Assembly: GCA_016841485.1 (NCBI GenBank)
Contig: JAENZA010000012.1
Coordinates: 1 to 35,174, forward strand
DNA from: Methanobacteriota archaeon
Lineage (GTDB): Archaea; Halobacteriota; Methanomicrobia; Methanomicrobiales; Methanomicrobiaceae
Length of the DNA: 35,174 nucleotides
Reading direction: 5' to 3'
Part shown: piece by piece, positions 7,739 to 16,047 of the stretch
How positions within the stretch are numbered: the first letter of the stretch is position 1
Layout: every line of letters begins with the position of its first letter
Program-made: the position numbers and the translations under genes
Notes under the pieces: model-generated
What the model saw: the letters and a program-made list of their open reading frames with translations, nothing else
Databases searched by the model: none
What the model was told of the DNA's origin: nothing

Positions 7739-8641
7739 ATGGCTGGAAATATGCGTCAGTACGCCTTCTTCCTTGGCTGCATTGCCCCCAACCGGTACCC
7801 CGGATGTGAGTCGGCTGCTATCAAGACCAGTGCAAAGGTCGGCCTCGAGCTCCTTCCCCTGAAGGGCGCAGGCTGCTGTCCGGCACCGGGTGCATTCGGA
7901 TCAATCGATCTCCACGTATGGTACGCCCTTGCAGCACGCAACATCGTGCTTGCCGAACAGATGAACATGGACATCACGCTCATCTGTAACGGGTGCTACA
8001 AGTCCATCTGGGAAGTCAACCACATCCTCAAACACAACGATGAGCTCCGTGATGGTGTGAACGAGGTGCTCAAGGAAGTCGATATGGAGTTCAAGGGTTC
8101 CATCGATGTATGGCACCTTGCCGAGCTCTACTACGACCCCAAGATCTGTGGTGTTGAAAAGATTGCATCAACGGTGACCAGACCCCTGACCGGAACCAAG
8201 ATTGCAGTCCACTACGGCTGTCACCTGATGAAGCCGGGCAAGGAACGCCACTTCGGCGATACCGAGAACCCAATGTGGATTGAAGAGCTTGTTGAGGCAC
8301 TCGGTGCCGAGGCGGTCCAGTACCGCAACAAGATGCAGTGCTGTGGCGCCGGCGGCGGTGTCCGTGGATACGACATCACCCATGCACTCGACATCACGAA
8401 CGAGAAACTGATCAACCTGCAGGAAGTCGGAGCAGACGCACTCACCGAGGTATGTCCGTTTTGCCAGCTTCAGTACGACCGTGGTCAGGTCGAGATCGAG
8501 GAGAAATTCGGCCAGAAATATGGCCTTCCGGTTCTCCACTACAACGAACTCCTCGGCCTTGCTCAGGGCATGAGCCCGGATGAGCTTGCGCTTGACCTGC
8601 ACGGAGTAGACTGCAAACCATTCCTGGAGAAGATCCTTTAA
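7739..8641 (+). CDS. hdrB: Heterodisulfide reductase subunit B, catalytic
   Basis: HdrB cleaves the CoM-S-S-CoB heterodisulfide at two noncubane [4Fe-4S] clusters held by two CCG-type motifs. Both are complete in this 300-aa protein. The first is Cys14, Cys46-Cys47, Cys83 and Cys86; the second is Cys161, Cys201-Cys202, Cys239 and Cys242. The family length is about 300. I chose the ATG at 7739 (MAGNMRQYAFFLGC) because GGGAGG lies upstream and family members start near this residue. The longer frame begins inside hdrC. The gene starts 1 bp after the hdrC stop, so translation is coupled. Confidence 0.96.
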   Translation: MAGNMRQYAFFLGCIAPNRYPGCESAAIKTSAKVGLELLPLKGAGCCPAPGAFGSIDLHVWYALAARNIVLAEQMNMDITLICNGCYKSIWEVNHILKHNDELRDGVNEVLKEVDMEFKGSIDVWHLAELYYDPKICGVEKIASTVTRPLTGTKIAVHYGCHLMKPGKERHFGDTENPMWIEELVEALGAEAVQYRNKMQCCGAGGGVRGYDITHALDITNEKLINLQEVGADALTEVCPFCQLQYDRGQVEIEEKFGQKYGLPVLHYNELLGLAQGMSPDELALDLHGVDCKPFLEKIL

Positions 8642-8653
8642 GAGGTGTGATGA

Positions 8654-10678
8654 ATGGCTGAAGCAAAAGAACAACCAAGAATTGGTGTATTCATCTGTCA
8701 CTGCGGTACGAATATCGCAGGTTCCCTCTCTATTGAAGAGGTCAAGGAATACGCAATGACCCTTCCGGGCGTCGTCGCCGCAGAAGAATACCAGTATATG
8801 TGCTCCACTCCTGGACAGAGCTTGATCGCTGACGCAATCGCAGAGCACAAGCTCAATGGCGTAGTCGTTGCGGCCTGTTCCCCGCGTCTCCACGAGCCGA
8901 CGTTTAGGACTGCAACCCAGGAGGGTGGCCTGAACAAGTTCCGGTTCGAGATGGCAAACATCCGTGACCAGAACTCCTGGGTTCACATGCACGACTGGGA
9001 AGGTGCAACCTCAAAGGCAAAGGACCAGGTCCGTATTGCCGTTGCAAAGGCCCGGCTGCTTGAGGACCTCGAGCCGAAGAGTGTACCGGTCGAACACGCT
9101 GCACTTGTCCTTGGTGCCGGTGTCGGTGGTATGCAGGCAGCACTCGACCTTGCAAGCGCCGGTATCAAGACCTACCTCGTAGATAAGGACCCGACCGTCG
9201 GTGGACGCATGTCCCAGCTTGACAAGACCTTCCCGACACTCGACTGTTCACAGTGTATCCTCACCCCGAAGATGGTGGATGTGGGACGTCACCCGAACAT
9301 TGAGCTCAGGACCTTCACAGAGGTCGAGAACGTCGAGGGGTACATCGGAAACTTCACGATCACCCTCAGAAAGAAGGCACGCGGTGTCCTGAGCCCGGCT
9401 GAGGCAGAGGAGCGCGGCATTGTCGGTGGCGGCTGTAACGGCTGTGGTGACTGTTCAGAAGTATGTCCCGTCATCAAACCGAATCCCTTCGAGTTGGGTA
9501 TGGCACCGCGCAAAGCGATCTATATCTACCACCCGCAGGTCAATCCGCTGCTGTACACCATCGACTTCGACTCCTGTGTGAAGTGTGGTCTCTGTGTTAC
9601 GGCATGTGGTGAAGAGAAGAAAGCAATCGACCTCGATATGGTCGACACCTTCGAACAGGTAAAGGTCGGAACCTGTATCCTTGCAATTGGGTACGATCTC
9701 ATTCCGATCGAGGAGAAGACCGAGTGGGGATACAAGCGGTATGATAACGTCATCACCGGCCTTGAATTCGAACGCCTGATCTGTGCATCCGGACCTACCG
9801 GCGGAAAGCTGATTCGTCCGTCCGACGGGCAGATCCCGAAGAAGATCGGGTTCGTGCTCTGTGCTGGATCACGTGACAACACCGGCGGCGTTGCCAAGCC
9901 GTACTGTTCCAGGTTCTGCTGTATGTACTCGCTCAAGCACGCCCACCAGATCATGGAAAAGATCCCCGGTGCAGTGCCCTACATCTTCTACATGGACATC
10001 AGGTCCTTCGGCAAGATGTACGAGGAGTTCTACTACCGTATCCAGAACGAGGGTGCAAAGTTCATCCGCGGCCGTGTAGCAAACATTCTCGAAGACCCGA
10101 GCAGCAAGAATCTGACCGTCTTTACCGAAGACACCCTTCTCGGAAGGCCGCTCAGCCTTGAGATGGACATGGTCGTTCTCGCAGCGGCAATCCAGCCCAA
10201 ACCCGAGGCAGAGCGCATCCGTCAGATGTTCGGTGTCTCCAAGTCCCAGGACGGCTGGCTCCTTGAGGCTCACCCGAAACTCAACCCGTGTGGCACCACC
10301 ACCGCAGGTATCTACCTCGCTGGTGTCTGTCAGGGTCCGAAGGACATTCCTGACACGGTCGCACAGGCAGAGGGTGCGGCATCCGCAGCCTCCATTCCGA
10401 TTCACACCGGAGAAGTCCAGCTCGAGCCGTACTTCGCCCAGTGTGTCGACGAACTCTGTGCAGGCTGTGGCATGTGTGTTAACCTGTGCCCCTACGGTGC
10501 ACTTGCACTCGTTGAGAAGAATGGTCGTACAGTGATGGAAGTCACCGAAGCAAAGTGCAAGGGTTGTGGAACCTGTGGAGGATTCTGCCCTGGCGGTGCA
10601 ATCAAGATGCAGCACTTTACCTCTCCGCAGATCTGTGCTCAGATCGATGCATTCCTTCTTGAAGGAGGCGAACAGTAA
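8654..10678 (+). CDS. hdrA: Heterodisulfide reductase subunit A, bifurcating flavoprotein
   Basis: HdrA carries the FAD that splits electron pairs from MvhD between the heterodisulfide (via HdrBC) and low-potential ferredoxin or Fwd. The 674-aa protein is about the usual length (about 660). It has FICHCGTN at 13-20, an FAD-binding LGAGVGGMQAA at 153-163 and a further cluster region with LDCSQC at 196-201. An inserted ferredoxin domain has Cys261, 264, 267, 271 and Cys308, 311, 314, 318. The C-terminal ferredoxin domain has Cys602, 605, 608, 612 and Cys635, 638, 641, 645. All key cysteines are normal Cys codons, with no in-frame UGA. AGAGGTG precedes the ATG. The stop overlaps the mvhD start by 1 bp. 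Confidence 0.97.
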   Translation: MAEAKEQPRIGVFICHCGTNIAGSLSIEEVKEYAMTLPGVVAAEEYQYMCSTPGQSLIADAIAEHKLNGVVVAACSPRLHEPTFRTATQEGGLNKFRFEMANIRDQNSWVHMHDWEGATSKAKDQVRIAVAKARLLEDLEPKSVPVEHAALVLGAGVGGMQAALDLASAGIKTYLVDKDPTVGGRMSQLDKTFPTLDCSQCILTPKMVDVGRHPNIELRTFTEVENVEGYIGNFTITLRKKARGVLSPAEAEERGIVGGGCNGCGDCSEVCPVIKPNPFELGMAPRKAIYIYHPQVNPLLYTIDFDSCVKCGLCVTACGEEKKAIDLDMVDTFEQVKVGTCILAIGYDLIPIEEKTEWGYKRYDNVITGLEFERLICASGPTGGKLIRPSDGQIPKKIGFVLCAGSRDNTGGVAKPYCSRFCCMYSLKHAHQIMEKIPGAVPYIFYMDIRSFGKMYEEFYYRIQNEGAKFIRGRVANILEDPSSKNLTVFTEDTLLGRPLSLEMDMVVLAAAIQPKPEAERIRQMFGVSKSQDGWLLEAHPKLNPCGTTTAGIYLAGVCQGPKDIPDTVAQAEGAASAASIPIHTGEVQLEPYFAQCVDELCAGCGMCVNLCPYGALALVEKNGRTVMEVTEAKCKGCGTCGGFCPGGAIKMQHFTSPQICAQIDAFLLEGGEQ

Positions 10679-11103
10679 TGGCTGACGAGAACTGGAATCC
10701 GAAAATTATCGCAATCATCTGCAACTGGTGTTCCTATGCAGGAGCAGACCTGGCCGGTGGTGCCCGTATCCAGTACCCGCCTGACATCCGCGCAATCCGT
10801 GTCATGTGTACCGGACGTGTGGACCCGCTTTTCATCATGAAGGCATTCCAGGACGGTGCAGACGGGATGCTCATCTCCGGATGTCACTTTGGTGACTGCC
10901 ACTACCTTGAGGGCAATTACAAGTGCGCCAAGCGTATGTTCCTCGTGAAAAATGTCCTCAAAAACATTGGTCTCAACGACAAGCGTCTTCGCATGACCTT
11001 CGTCTCTGCATCCGAGGGTGCAAAATGGGGTATGGTTATGGAAGATGTTGTCAAAACGGTCAAAGAGCTCGGCCCCAGCCCATTGTCGGAGTACCAGAAG
11101 TAA
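10678..11103 (+). CDS. mvhD: MvhD, [2Fe-2S] electron-entry subunit of the Hdr complex
   Basis: MvhD connects a hydrogenase (MvhAG) or a formate dehydrogenase (FdhAB) to HdrA. The 141-aa protein shows the family motifs ICNWCSYAGADLAG (Cys15, Cys18), MCTGRVDP (Cys44) and ISGCHFGDCHY (Cys69, Cys73). Its ATG overlaps the hdrA stop. No mvhA, mvhG, fdhA or fdhB lies next to it, so the dehydrogenase partner is encoded elsewhere. In Methanomicrobiales, formate dehydrogenase is known to bind this subunit, so the electron donor may be formate, H2 or both. Confidence 0.93.
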   Translation: MADENWNPKIIAIICNWCSYAGADLAGGARIQYPPDIRAIRVMCTGRVDPLFIMKAFQDGADGMLISGCHFGDCHYLEGNYKCAKRMFLVKNVLKNIGLNDKRLRMTFVSASEGAKWGMVMEDVVKTVKELGPSPLSEYQK

Positions 11104-11124
11104 TCCCGAATTGGAGATGAGGTT

Positions 11125-11517
11125 GTGCCAGAAATAGAGATTAACCTGATTTCAGGTCGTACGATTGACCAGGGCGTCAGTATGGAAAATGGCAAGGAAA
11201 AACTTGCCTACCGTAACGCCTGTGGTATAATCGAGCTCGATGACGTGGAGTTCAAAAAACTCGGTGCATACCGGAATACGAACGTCCGTGTCACGAGCGA
11301 ATATGGGAGTGTCATCGTCAAGGCGATCCAGGCGACCCAGGGTCCACACCCTGGTCTCGGCTGGATCCCTATGGGACCATGGGCAAATGCAGTTGTTGAC
11401 CCCAACACATACTCCACCGGTATGCCTACATTCAAGGGCACGCCCGTGAAGGTTGAGGCTGCTGCTGATGAGCCGGTCCTTGATGCGATTGCACTCATTA
11501 CGCAGGAGTGCTTATAG
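11125..11517 (+). CDS. fwdD: Formylmethanofuran dehydrogenase subunit D
   Basis: FwdD is the small molybdopterin-dinucleotide-binding subunit that completes the tungsto- or molybdopterin site with FwdB. The 130-aa length is typical. Conserved features include CGIIELDD near residue 32 and the segment QATQGPHPGLGWIPMGPWAN at about 72-91. It starts with GTG at 11125, preceded by GATGAGG at a good distance. A later in-frame ATG (residue 20) lacks such a site. The gene follows mvhD by 21 bp and lies 13 bp before fwdB. Confidence 0.92.
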   Translation: MPEIEINLISGRTIDQGVSMENGKEKLAYRNACGIIELDDVEFKKLGAYRNTNVRVTSEYGSVIVKAIQATQGPHPGLGWIPMGPWANAVVDPNTYSTGMPTFKGTPVKVEAAADEPVLDAIALITQECL

Positions 11518-11530
11518 GCAGGTGGGAAAT

Positions 11531-12847
11531 TTGGCTAAAATTGTAACAGACGTCGTATGCCCGTTCTGTGGTACGCTCTGTGATGACCTTGAGGTCGCAC
11601 TTGATGACAGTGGCGAAAAGATCCTTGAGGTCTATAACGCATGTGCCATCGGTGCAACGAAGTTCCTCCACTCACAGGCAGAAGACCGTCTTACCCGCCC
11701 ACAGATGAAGCAGGAAGACGGCTCCTGGAAAGAAGTCACCTATGATGAGGCAGCAGAATATACCGCACACATGCTGGTCGATGCGAAAAAGCCGTTGATG
11801 TACGGCTGGTCATCGACGAGCTGCAGTGCACAGTCCGTCGGTTCCGAACTCGGTGAAGAGGTTGGTGCGTGCATGGACAATACCGCAACCGTGTGCCACG
11901 GGTCAACCCTGATTGCTGTGCAGGACGTTGGTGTCCCCTCGGCAACCCTCGGTGAAATTGCAAACCGTGCAGACCGCGTGGTCTTCTGGGGATGCAACCC
12001 GGCACACGCACACCCGCGTCACATGTCGCGGTACTCGATCTTCCCCCGCGGGTTCTTCACCGGCAAGGGGTCCAAGTCGAGAAAGATGGTCGTCGTCGAC
12101 CCGCGCCGGACGGACACCGCCAAGATGGCGGACATTCACCTCCAGCTTGAGCAGGGACGCGATTACGAACTTCTCAGTGCAATTCGTGTCGCCATCCGTG
12201 GCGAAAAACTCCCGGAGACCGTTGCAGGCATTCCGGCGGAGACGATCTACGAAGTCGCCGACACACTCAAGTCCGGCAGATTTTCGGTTATCTTCTTCGG
12301 CATGGGTGTGACCCACTCGCTCGGGAAGAATCACAACATCGATATCGCCATCTCGGTTACCCGTGACCTGAATGACTACACGAAGGCTGCCATCATTCCG
12401 ATGCGTGGCCACTACAATGTCACAGGGTCCGGTCAGGTCTGGGGATGGCAGTTCGGGTTCCCGTACTGTATTGACCTTAGCCGTGGATTCGCCCGGTACA
12501 ATCCGGGGGACTCGTCCTCGAATGATCTTCTCATTCGCGACGAGGTCGATGCGGCCTTTGTCCTTGGCAGTGATCCGGGTGCACACTTCCCGGTCGGTTC
12601 GGTCAGAAAGATTGCACAGCTTCCGTCGGTTTGTATCGATCCGCACATCACGCCTACCTCAGCCGTCTCGAAACTCCACGTTCCTGTGGCGTTCGTCGGT
12701 GTCGAAGTAGGTGGGTGTGCCTATCGTATGGACAATGTCCCTATCGAGACCCGGAAGGTTGTCGAACCGCCCGAGGGCATGCTCACGGATGAGGAATTCC
12801 TGACCATGGTCCTCAAACGTGTCAAAGAGATTAAGGGGGCAGCATAA
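11531..12847 (+). CDS. fwdB: Formylmethanofuran dehydrogenase catalytic subunit B
   Basis: FwdB reduces CO2 to formate at a tungsten- or molybdenum-bispterin site; the formate then moves to FwdA. I start at the TTG at 11531 because AGGTGG lies 6 nt upstream and the product then begins like the family (AKIVTDVVCPFCGTLCDD). The longer frame from 11453 would overlap fwdD by 65 bp. The 438-aa product has the [4Fe-4S] ligands Cys10, 13, 17 and 38. The metal-ligand Cys122 in ATVCHGS is encoded by TGC, so this is the Cys form and not selenocysteine. Whether the metal is W (Fwd) or Mo (Fmd) cannot be read from the sequence. Confidence 0.95.
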   Translation: MAKIVTDVVCPFCGTLCDDLEVALDDSGEKILEVYNACAIGATKFLHSQAEDRLTRPQMKQEDGSWKEVTYDEAAEYTAHMLVDAKKPLMYGWSSTSCSAQSVGSELGEEVGACMDNTATVCHGSTLIAVQDVGVPSATLGEIANRADRVVFWGCNPAHAHPRHMSRYSIFPRGFFTGKGSKSRKMVVVDPRRTDTAKMADIHLQLEQGRDYELLSAIRVAIRGEKLPETVAGIPAETIYEVADTLKSGRFSVIFFGMGVTHSLGKNHNIDIAISVTRDLNDYTKAAIIPMRGHYNVTGSGQVWGWQFGFPYCIDLSRGFARYNPGDSSSNDLLIRDEVDAAFVLGSDPGAHFPVGSVRKIAQLPSVCIDPHITPTSAVSKLHVPVAFVGVEVGGCAYRMDNVPIETRKVVEPPEGMLTDEEFLTMVLKRVKEIKGAA

Positions 12848-12849
12848 CC

Positions 12850-14574
12850 ATGACAGATTATATTATCAGGAACGGTTTTGTCTACGATCCGGTTCTTGGC
12901 ATCAACGGTGACATAATGGATGTTGCTGTCAGAGACGGCAAGATTGTCGACGCAGGCGATCTCACGAAGGCAACCGAGATCGATGCATCCGGTATGACTG
13001 TCATGGCCGGCGGTGTGGACATTCACGCCCACGTCGCAGGGCCCAAGGTCAATGTCGGCCGCAACTTCCGCCCCGAAGACAAGCTCTTCCGTGGAGTTGC
13101 CGGTTCCGGCGTCAAGAGGATGGAGGCTGGGTTCTCTGTTCCTACCGTGATCCGGACGGGGTATCTGTATGCACGGATGGGATTCGGCTTCGCTATGGAA
13201 GCTGCGATGCCACCCCTGTATGCACGCCATACCCATGAGGAGATGGTCGACACCCCGATCATCGATCAGGGTGCACTCCCCGTGTTCGGGAACAACTGGT
13301 TTGTTCTTGAATACATCAAGGAGAACGAAGTTGAGAACACCGCAGCATACATCGCCTGGCTCCTTGCACAGACCAAGGGCTATGGTGTGAAGTGTGTGAA
13401 CCCGGGTGGCACAGAGTCCTGGGGATGGGGTATGAACTGTGAGACGGTCGACGATGTCGTTCCGTACTTTGACGTTACCCCGCGCCAGATCGTTGACGGC
13501 CTCATAGCCGCAAACGAGATGCTCGGCCTTCCCCACTGTATGCACGTGCACGGCAACTCTCTCGGAGAGCCCGGCAACTACGGTGTGACGCTTGATACGC
13601 TCAAGATTGCCGAAGGTCACAAGCCAAACAACGAGTTTGGTCGTGAATCGGTGCTCCACCACACTCACCTGCAGTTCCACTGCTACGGTGGTGAGAGCTA
13701 TGCCTCCAAGTCCTTTGAATCCAAGTCAAAGGAAGTCATGGACTACGTCAACTCAACCGACAACATCACCTTTGACCTTGGTGTCGTGACCCTTGACGAG
13801 ACTACCACGATGACTGCGGACGGTCCGTTCGAGTTCCACCTCTCGCACATGAACAACCTGAAGTGGGCAAACACCGATGTGGAGCTTGAGACCGCAGCAG
13901 GCATTGTGCCGTTCATTTACAACCCGAAGACCTTCATCGCCGGTGCCCAGTGGGCAATCGGTCTTGAACTCGGACTGATGGTCAAGGACCCGATGAAAGC
14001 CTACATCACGACCGATGCACCCAATGCAGGTCCGCTTATGCGCTATCCGCGTGTCTACAAGTGGCTCATGAGTGCAAAGGCTCGTGAGGATATGCTTGAC
14101 AACACACTCAAGTATGGCGATTCAATCCGTGACCGATGTTACATCGGCGAGCTCGACCGTGAGATCTCACTGTATGAGCTTGCAATGATGACCCGTGCAG
14201 GGCCGGCCAAGACGCTCGGTCTCTCACACATGTTCGGTTCACTGAAGGCAGGTCTTGAGGGAGACATTGCTGTCTATCCATACAACCCCGAGTCTGACAC
14301 CGACGACCCAGAGAAGATCGAATACGCATTCGGCAACTGTAACACCCTTCTCAAGGGCGGCGAGCTCATCATCAAGGAGGGTGAAGTGGTCTCGAACGGC
14401 AAGCAGAAGCGTACCTTCTGGGTCAATGCCAAGACCAACGAGAACCCCGTCGTCGAACGCGACATCTCGGAGAAGTTCAAGCGGTACTACACTGTTACCC
14501 AGAACAACTATACGGTCGAGGGCCACCACTATCTGCCCAACCCGTATGTCATAGAGGTTGATGCAACGAAGTGA
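12850..14574 (+). CDS. fwdA: Formylmethanofuran dehydrogenase subunit A, amidohydrolase-like
   Basis: FwdA condenses the formate made by FwdB with methanofuran at a dinuclear metal centre of the amidohydrolase (urease/dihydroorotase) type. In this 574-aa protein the metal ligands are visible: HAH at His59-His61, the probable carboxylated Lys181 in GYGVKCVNPGG, and His229, His232 and His234 in HCMHVHG. TTDAPNAGP carries the conserved Asp further on. The length is normal (about 570). GGGGGC precedes the ATG, and the gap to fwdB is 2 bp. Confidence 0.96.
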   Translation: MTDYIIRNGFVYDPVLGINGDIMDVAVRDGKIVDAGDLTKATEIDASGMTVMAGGVDIHAHVAGPKVNVGRNFRPEDKLFRGVAGSGVKRMEAGFSVPTVIRTGYLYARMGFGFAMEAAMPPLYARHTHEEMVDTPIIDQGALPVFGNNWFVLEYIKENEVENTAAYIAWLLAQTKGYGVKCVNPGGTESWGWGMNCETVDDVVPYFDVTPRQIVDGLIAANEMLGLPHCMHVHGNSLGEPGNYGVTLDTLKIAEGHKPNNEFGRESVLHHTHLQFHCYGGESYASKSFESKSKEVMDYVNSTDNITFDLGVVTLDETTTMTADGPFEFHLSHMNNLKWANTDVELETAAGIVPFIYNPKTFIAGAQWAIGLELGLMVKDPMKAYITTDAPNAGPLMRYPRVYKWLMSAKAREDMLDNTLKYGDSIRDRCYIGELDREISLYELAMMTRAGPAKTLGLSHMFGSLKAGLEGDIAVYPYNPESDTDDPEKIEYAFGNCNTLLKGGELIIKEGEVVSNGKQKRTFWVNAKTNENPVVERDISEKFKRYYTVTQNNYTVEGHHYLPNPYVIEVDATK

Positions 14575-14585
14575 GGTGGATTTGA

Positions 14586-15386
14586 ATGGCAAAGATTACA
14601 CTTACACCTACCAAAATCCCCACCCTCAGACTTGAGGCCGAAAATATCTCCCCCGATATCTTCGCCGGAAAGTCCAAAGAGGAAATTGCACAACTCCATG
14701 TCTTTGTGGGTAAGGAAAGTCAGGCACTTGGTGATTACTTTGAGATTGCCGGTGAAACAGGCAGCACCGCTGCAGACACCACCATTGTCATCAACGGCGA
14801 TGTCAGCCGGGTCAAATATATCGGCATGAAGATGACTGCCGGTGAGGTCGTCATCAACGGCGACGCTGACATGTATGTCGGCGCCTGGATGACCGGCGGC
14901 AAAATCAATGCCAATGGCAGTGTGGATGCATTCTCAGGCCTCGGTATGACCGGCGGCGAGCTTACCATCAAAGGCAATGCAGGCAACTACCTTGGAGCTG
15001 CATACCGCGGCGACTGGCGTGGTATGCAGGGCGGCACCATCCGTGTATCCGGCAACGCAGGCAGCGATATTGGTACATTCATGAGGGGCGGCACCATCAT
15101 CATTGGCGGCAATGTTGATGTTCACGTCGGCACCCATATGGAAGGCGGCACCATTATCGTCCAGGGCGATGCAAAATCACGTGTTGGCGGCCAGATGGTC
15201 AAGGGAGACATTTACGTATTCGGCGATATCGAAGTTATGATGCCAGGTTTCCAGTACCGCAAAGATGTCGATATCGAAGTGGATGGTACCGAAGGATCGT
15301 TTGCCCTGTATGAGGGTGACATGGGCGAGCGTCACGGTAAGAAGAAGGGCGAAACCATCTACGGAAAGCTCTATATGAAATACTAA
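14586..15386 (+). CDS. fwdC: Formylmethanofuran dehydrogenase subunit C
   Basis: FwdC is a structural subunit with a right-handed beta-helix related to the C-terminal domain of glutamate synthase. The 266-aa product shows the expected short repeats, with GG or TGG every 17-20 residues (for example MTGGKINANGSVDAFSGLGM and MRGGTIIIGGNVDVHVGTHM). It scaffolds FwdA and FwdB. GAGGTGG is upstream of the ATG. It is the last gene of the operon and is followed by a T-rich terminator. Confidence 0.95.
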   Translation: MAKITLTPTKIPTLRLEAENISPDIFAGKSKEEIAQLHVFVGKESQALGDYFEIAGETGSTAADTTIVINGDVSRVKYIGMKMTAGEVVINGDADMYVGAWMTGGKINANGSVDAFSGLGMTGGELTIKGNAGNYLGAAYRGDWRGMQGGTIRVSGNAGSDIGTFMRGGTIIIGGNVDVHVGTHMEGGTIIVQGDAKSRVGGQMVKGDIYVFGDIEVMMPGFQYRKDVDIEVDGTEGSFALYEGDMGERHGKKKGETIYGKLYMKY

Positions 15387-16047
15387 TCCTCTTTTTTCTC
15401 ATCTTTGGTTTCTAAGAGATTTTCCGGAGAACCAAAGATGCCTGTAAACCGACATTTCCTCCTTGGAGCAAGAAAATCTCTGACCATCAGACATGAGATT
15501 TACCGGCAGGCCGACCAACCAGGTGATGTGAACGACTGATCTTTGTTCTCTGTTATTCCTGGCGATGTCAATCGGGTGTGGCACCCGGATGAACTGGACA
15601 GGGCTGTCGATTCATCGAAACGATAGATAATAAATCGCATCTGATTTTTCTGTCTGCGCACAATGATTTAGAGGCTGTATCTGGGCGTTTCATGGTTGAG
15701 GATGGTAAAAATGCTCACGGTTCAATCAGATATTACGGGCAAAAAATCTGGAATCTCTGAATGATTTAACCCCCCTGGAGAGATATTTTCCGCGGGTCGA
15801 TATGCCAAAACAGGCAAATATGGAGATTTGCAGCTATAAATTATTATTCAGCCGCTTAAGAGATTGCATAATTTATTTTCCTGAATTACGAAAACGGATC
15901 ATTATATATTTGACATCCACCTGAGGGTTCTACCAGTATTTATAGGATATTGCCATTCAGCAGTTATTATTATAGATGTTGCATTTCCCTGTCAAAACTG
16001 AATAATATAATCTAAGTAATGTAGAAAACATAATTATTCTCCAGCTT
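15387..16047. other. Long non-coding stretch before the ClC gene
   Basis: This is 661 bp without a gene I can support. It contains a T-run (15392-15397) that should end the fwd-hdr transcript, a strong inverted repeat at 15400-15440, and an AT-rich right half. Promoter candidates for the ClC gene there are CATTATATATTTG near 15899-15911 and TATTTATAGG near 15937-15946. The open minus-strand frame at 15399-15584 is the only one of note. It has no ribosome binding site and no recognised motif, and it could be a remnant of a decayed gene. Confidence 0.45.
15400..15440. repeat. 11-bp perfect inverted repeat after fwdC
   Basis: CATCTTTGGTT (15400-15410) pairs perfectly with AACCAAAGATG (15430-15440) around a 19-nt loop. 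The loop segment AGAGATTTTC (15415-15424) is in turn the exact reverse complement of GAAAATCTCT (15472-15481), so two alternative hairpins are possible. A T-run lies just upstream at 15392-15397. Confidence 0.6.

Noticed and set aside
8168-8992. Open frame antisense to hdrB/hdrA (274 aa)
   Set aside because: It is a shadow of two certain genes and spans their junction without own signals.
9869-10615. Long open frame antisense to hdrA (248 aa)
   Set aside because: It is a shadow of the strongly biased codons of hdrA. It has no ribosome binding site, no recognisable domain and an improbable Cys/Thr-rich composition.
11894-11896. Possible selenocysteine at the metal ligand of FwdB
   Set aside because: The codon is TGC, so this is the cysteine form. 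No in-frame TGA interrupts fwdB or hdrA.
12721-13680. Long open frame antisense to fwdB/fwdA (319 aa)
   Set aside because: This is an antisense shadow of two certain genes; composition and position give no support.
15399-15584. Minus-strand frame of 61 aa after fwdC
   Set aside because: Lies over an inverted repeat, no ribosome binding site, no motif; at most a gene remnant.
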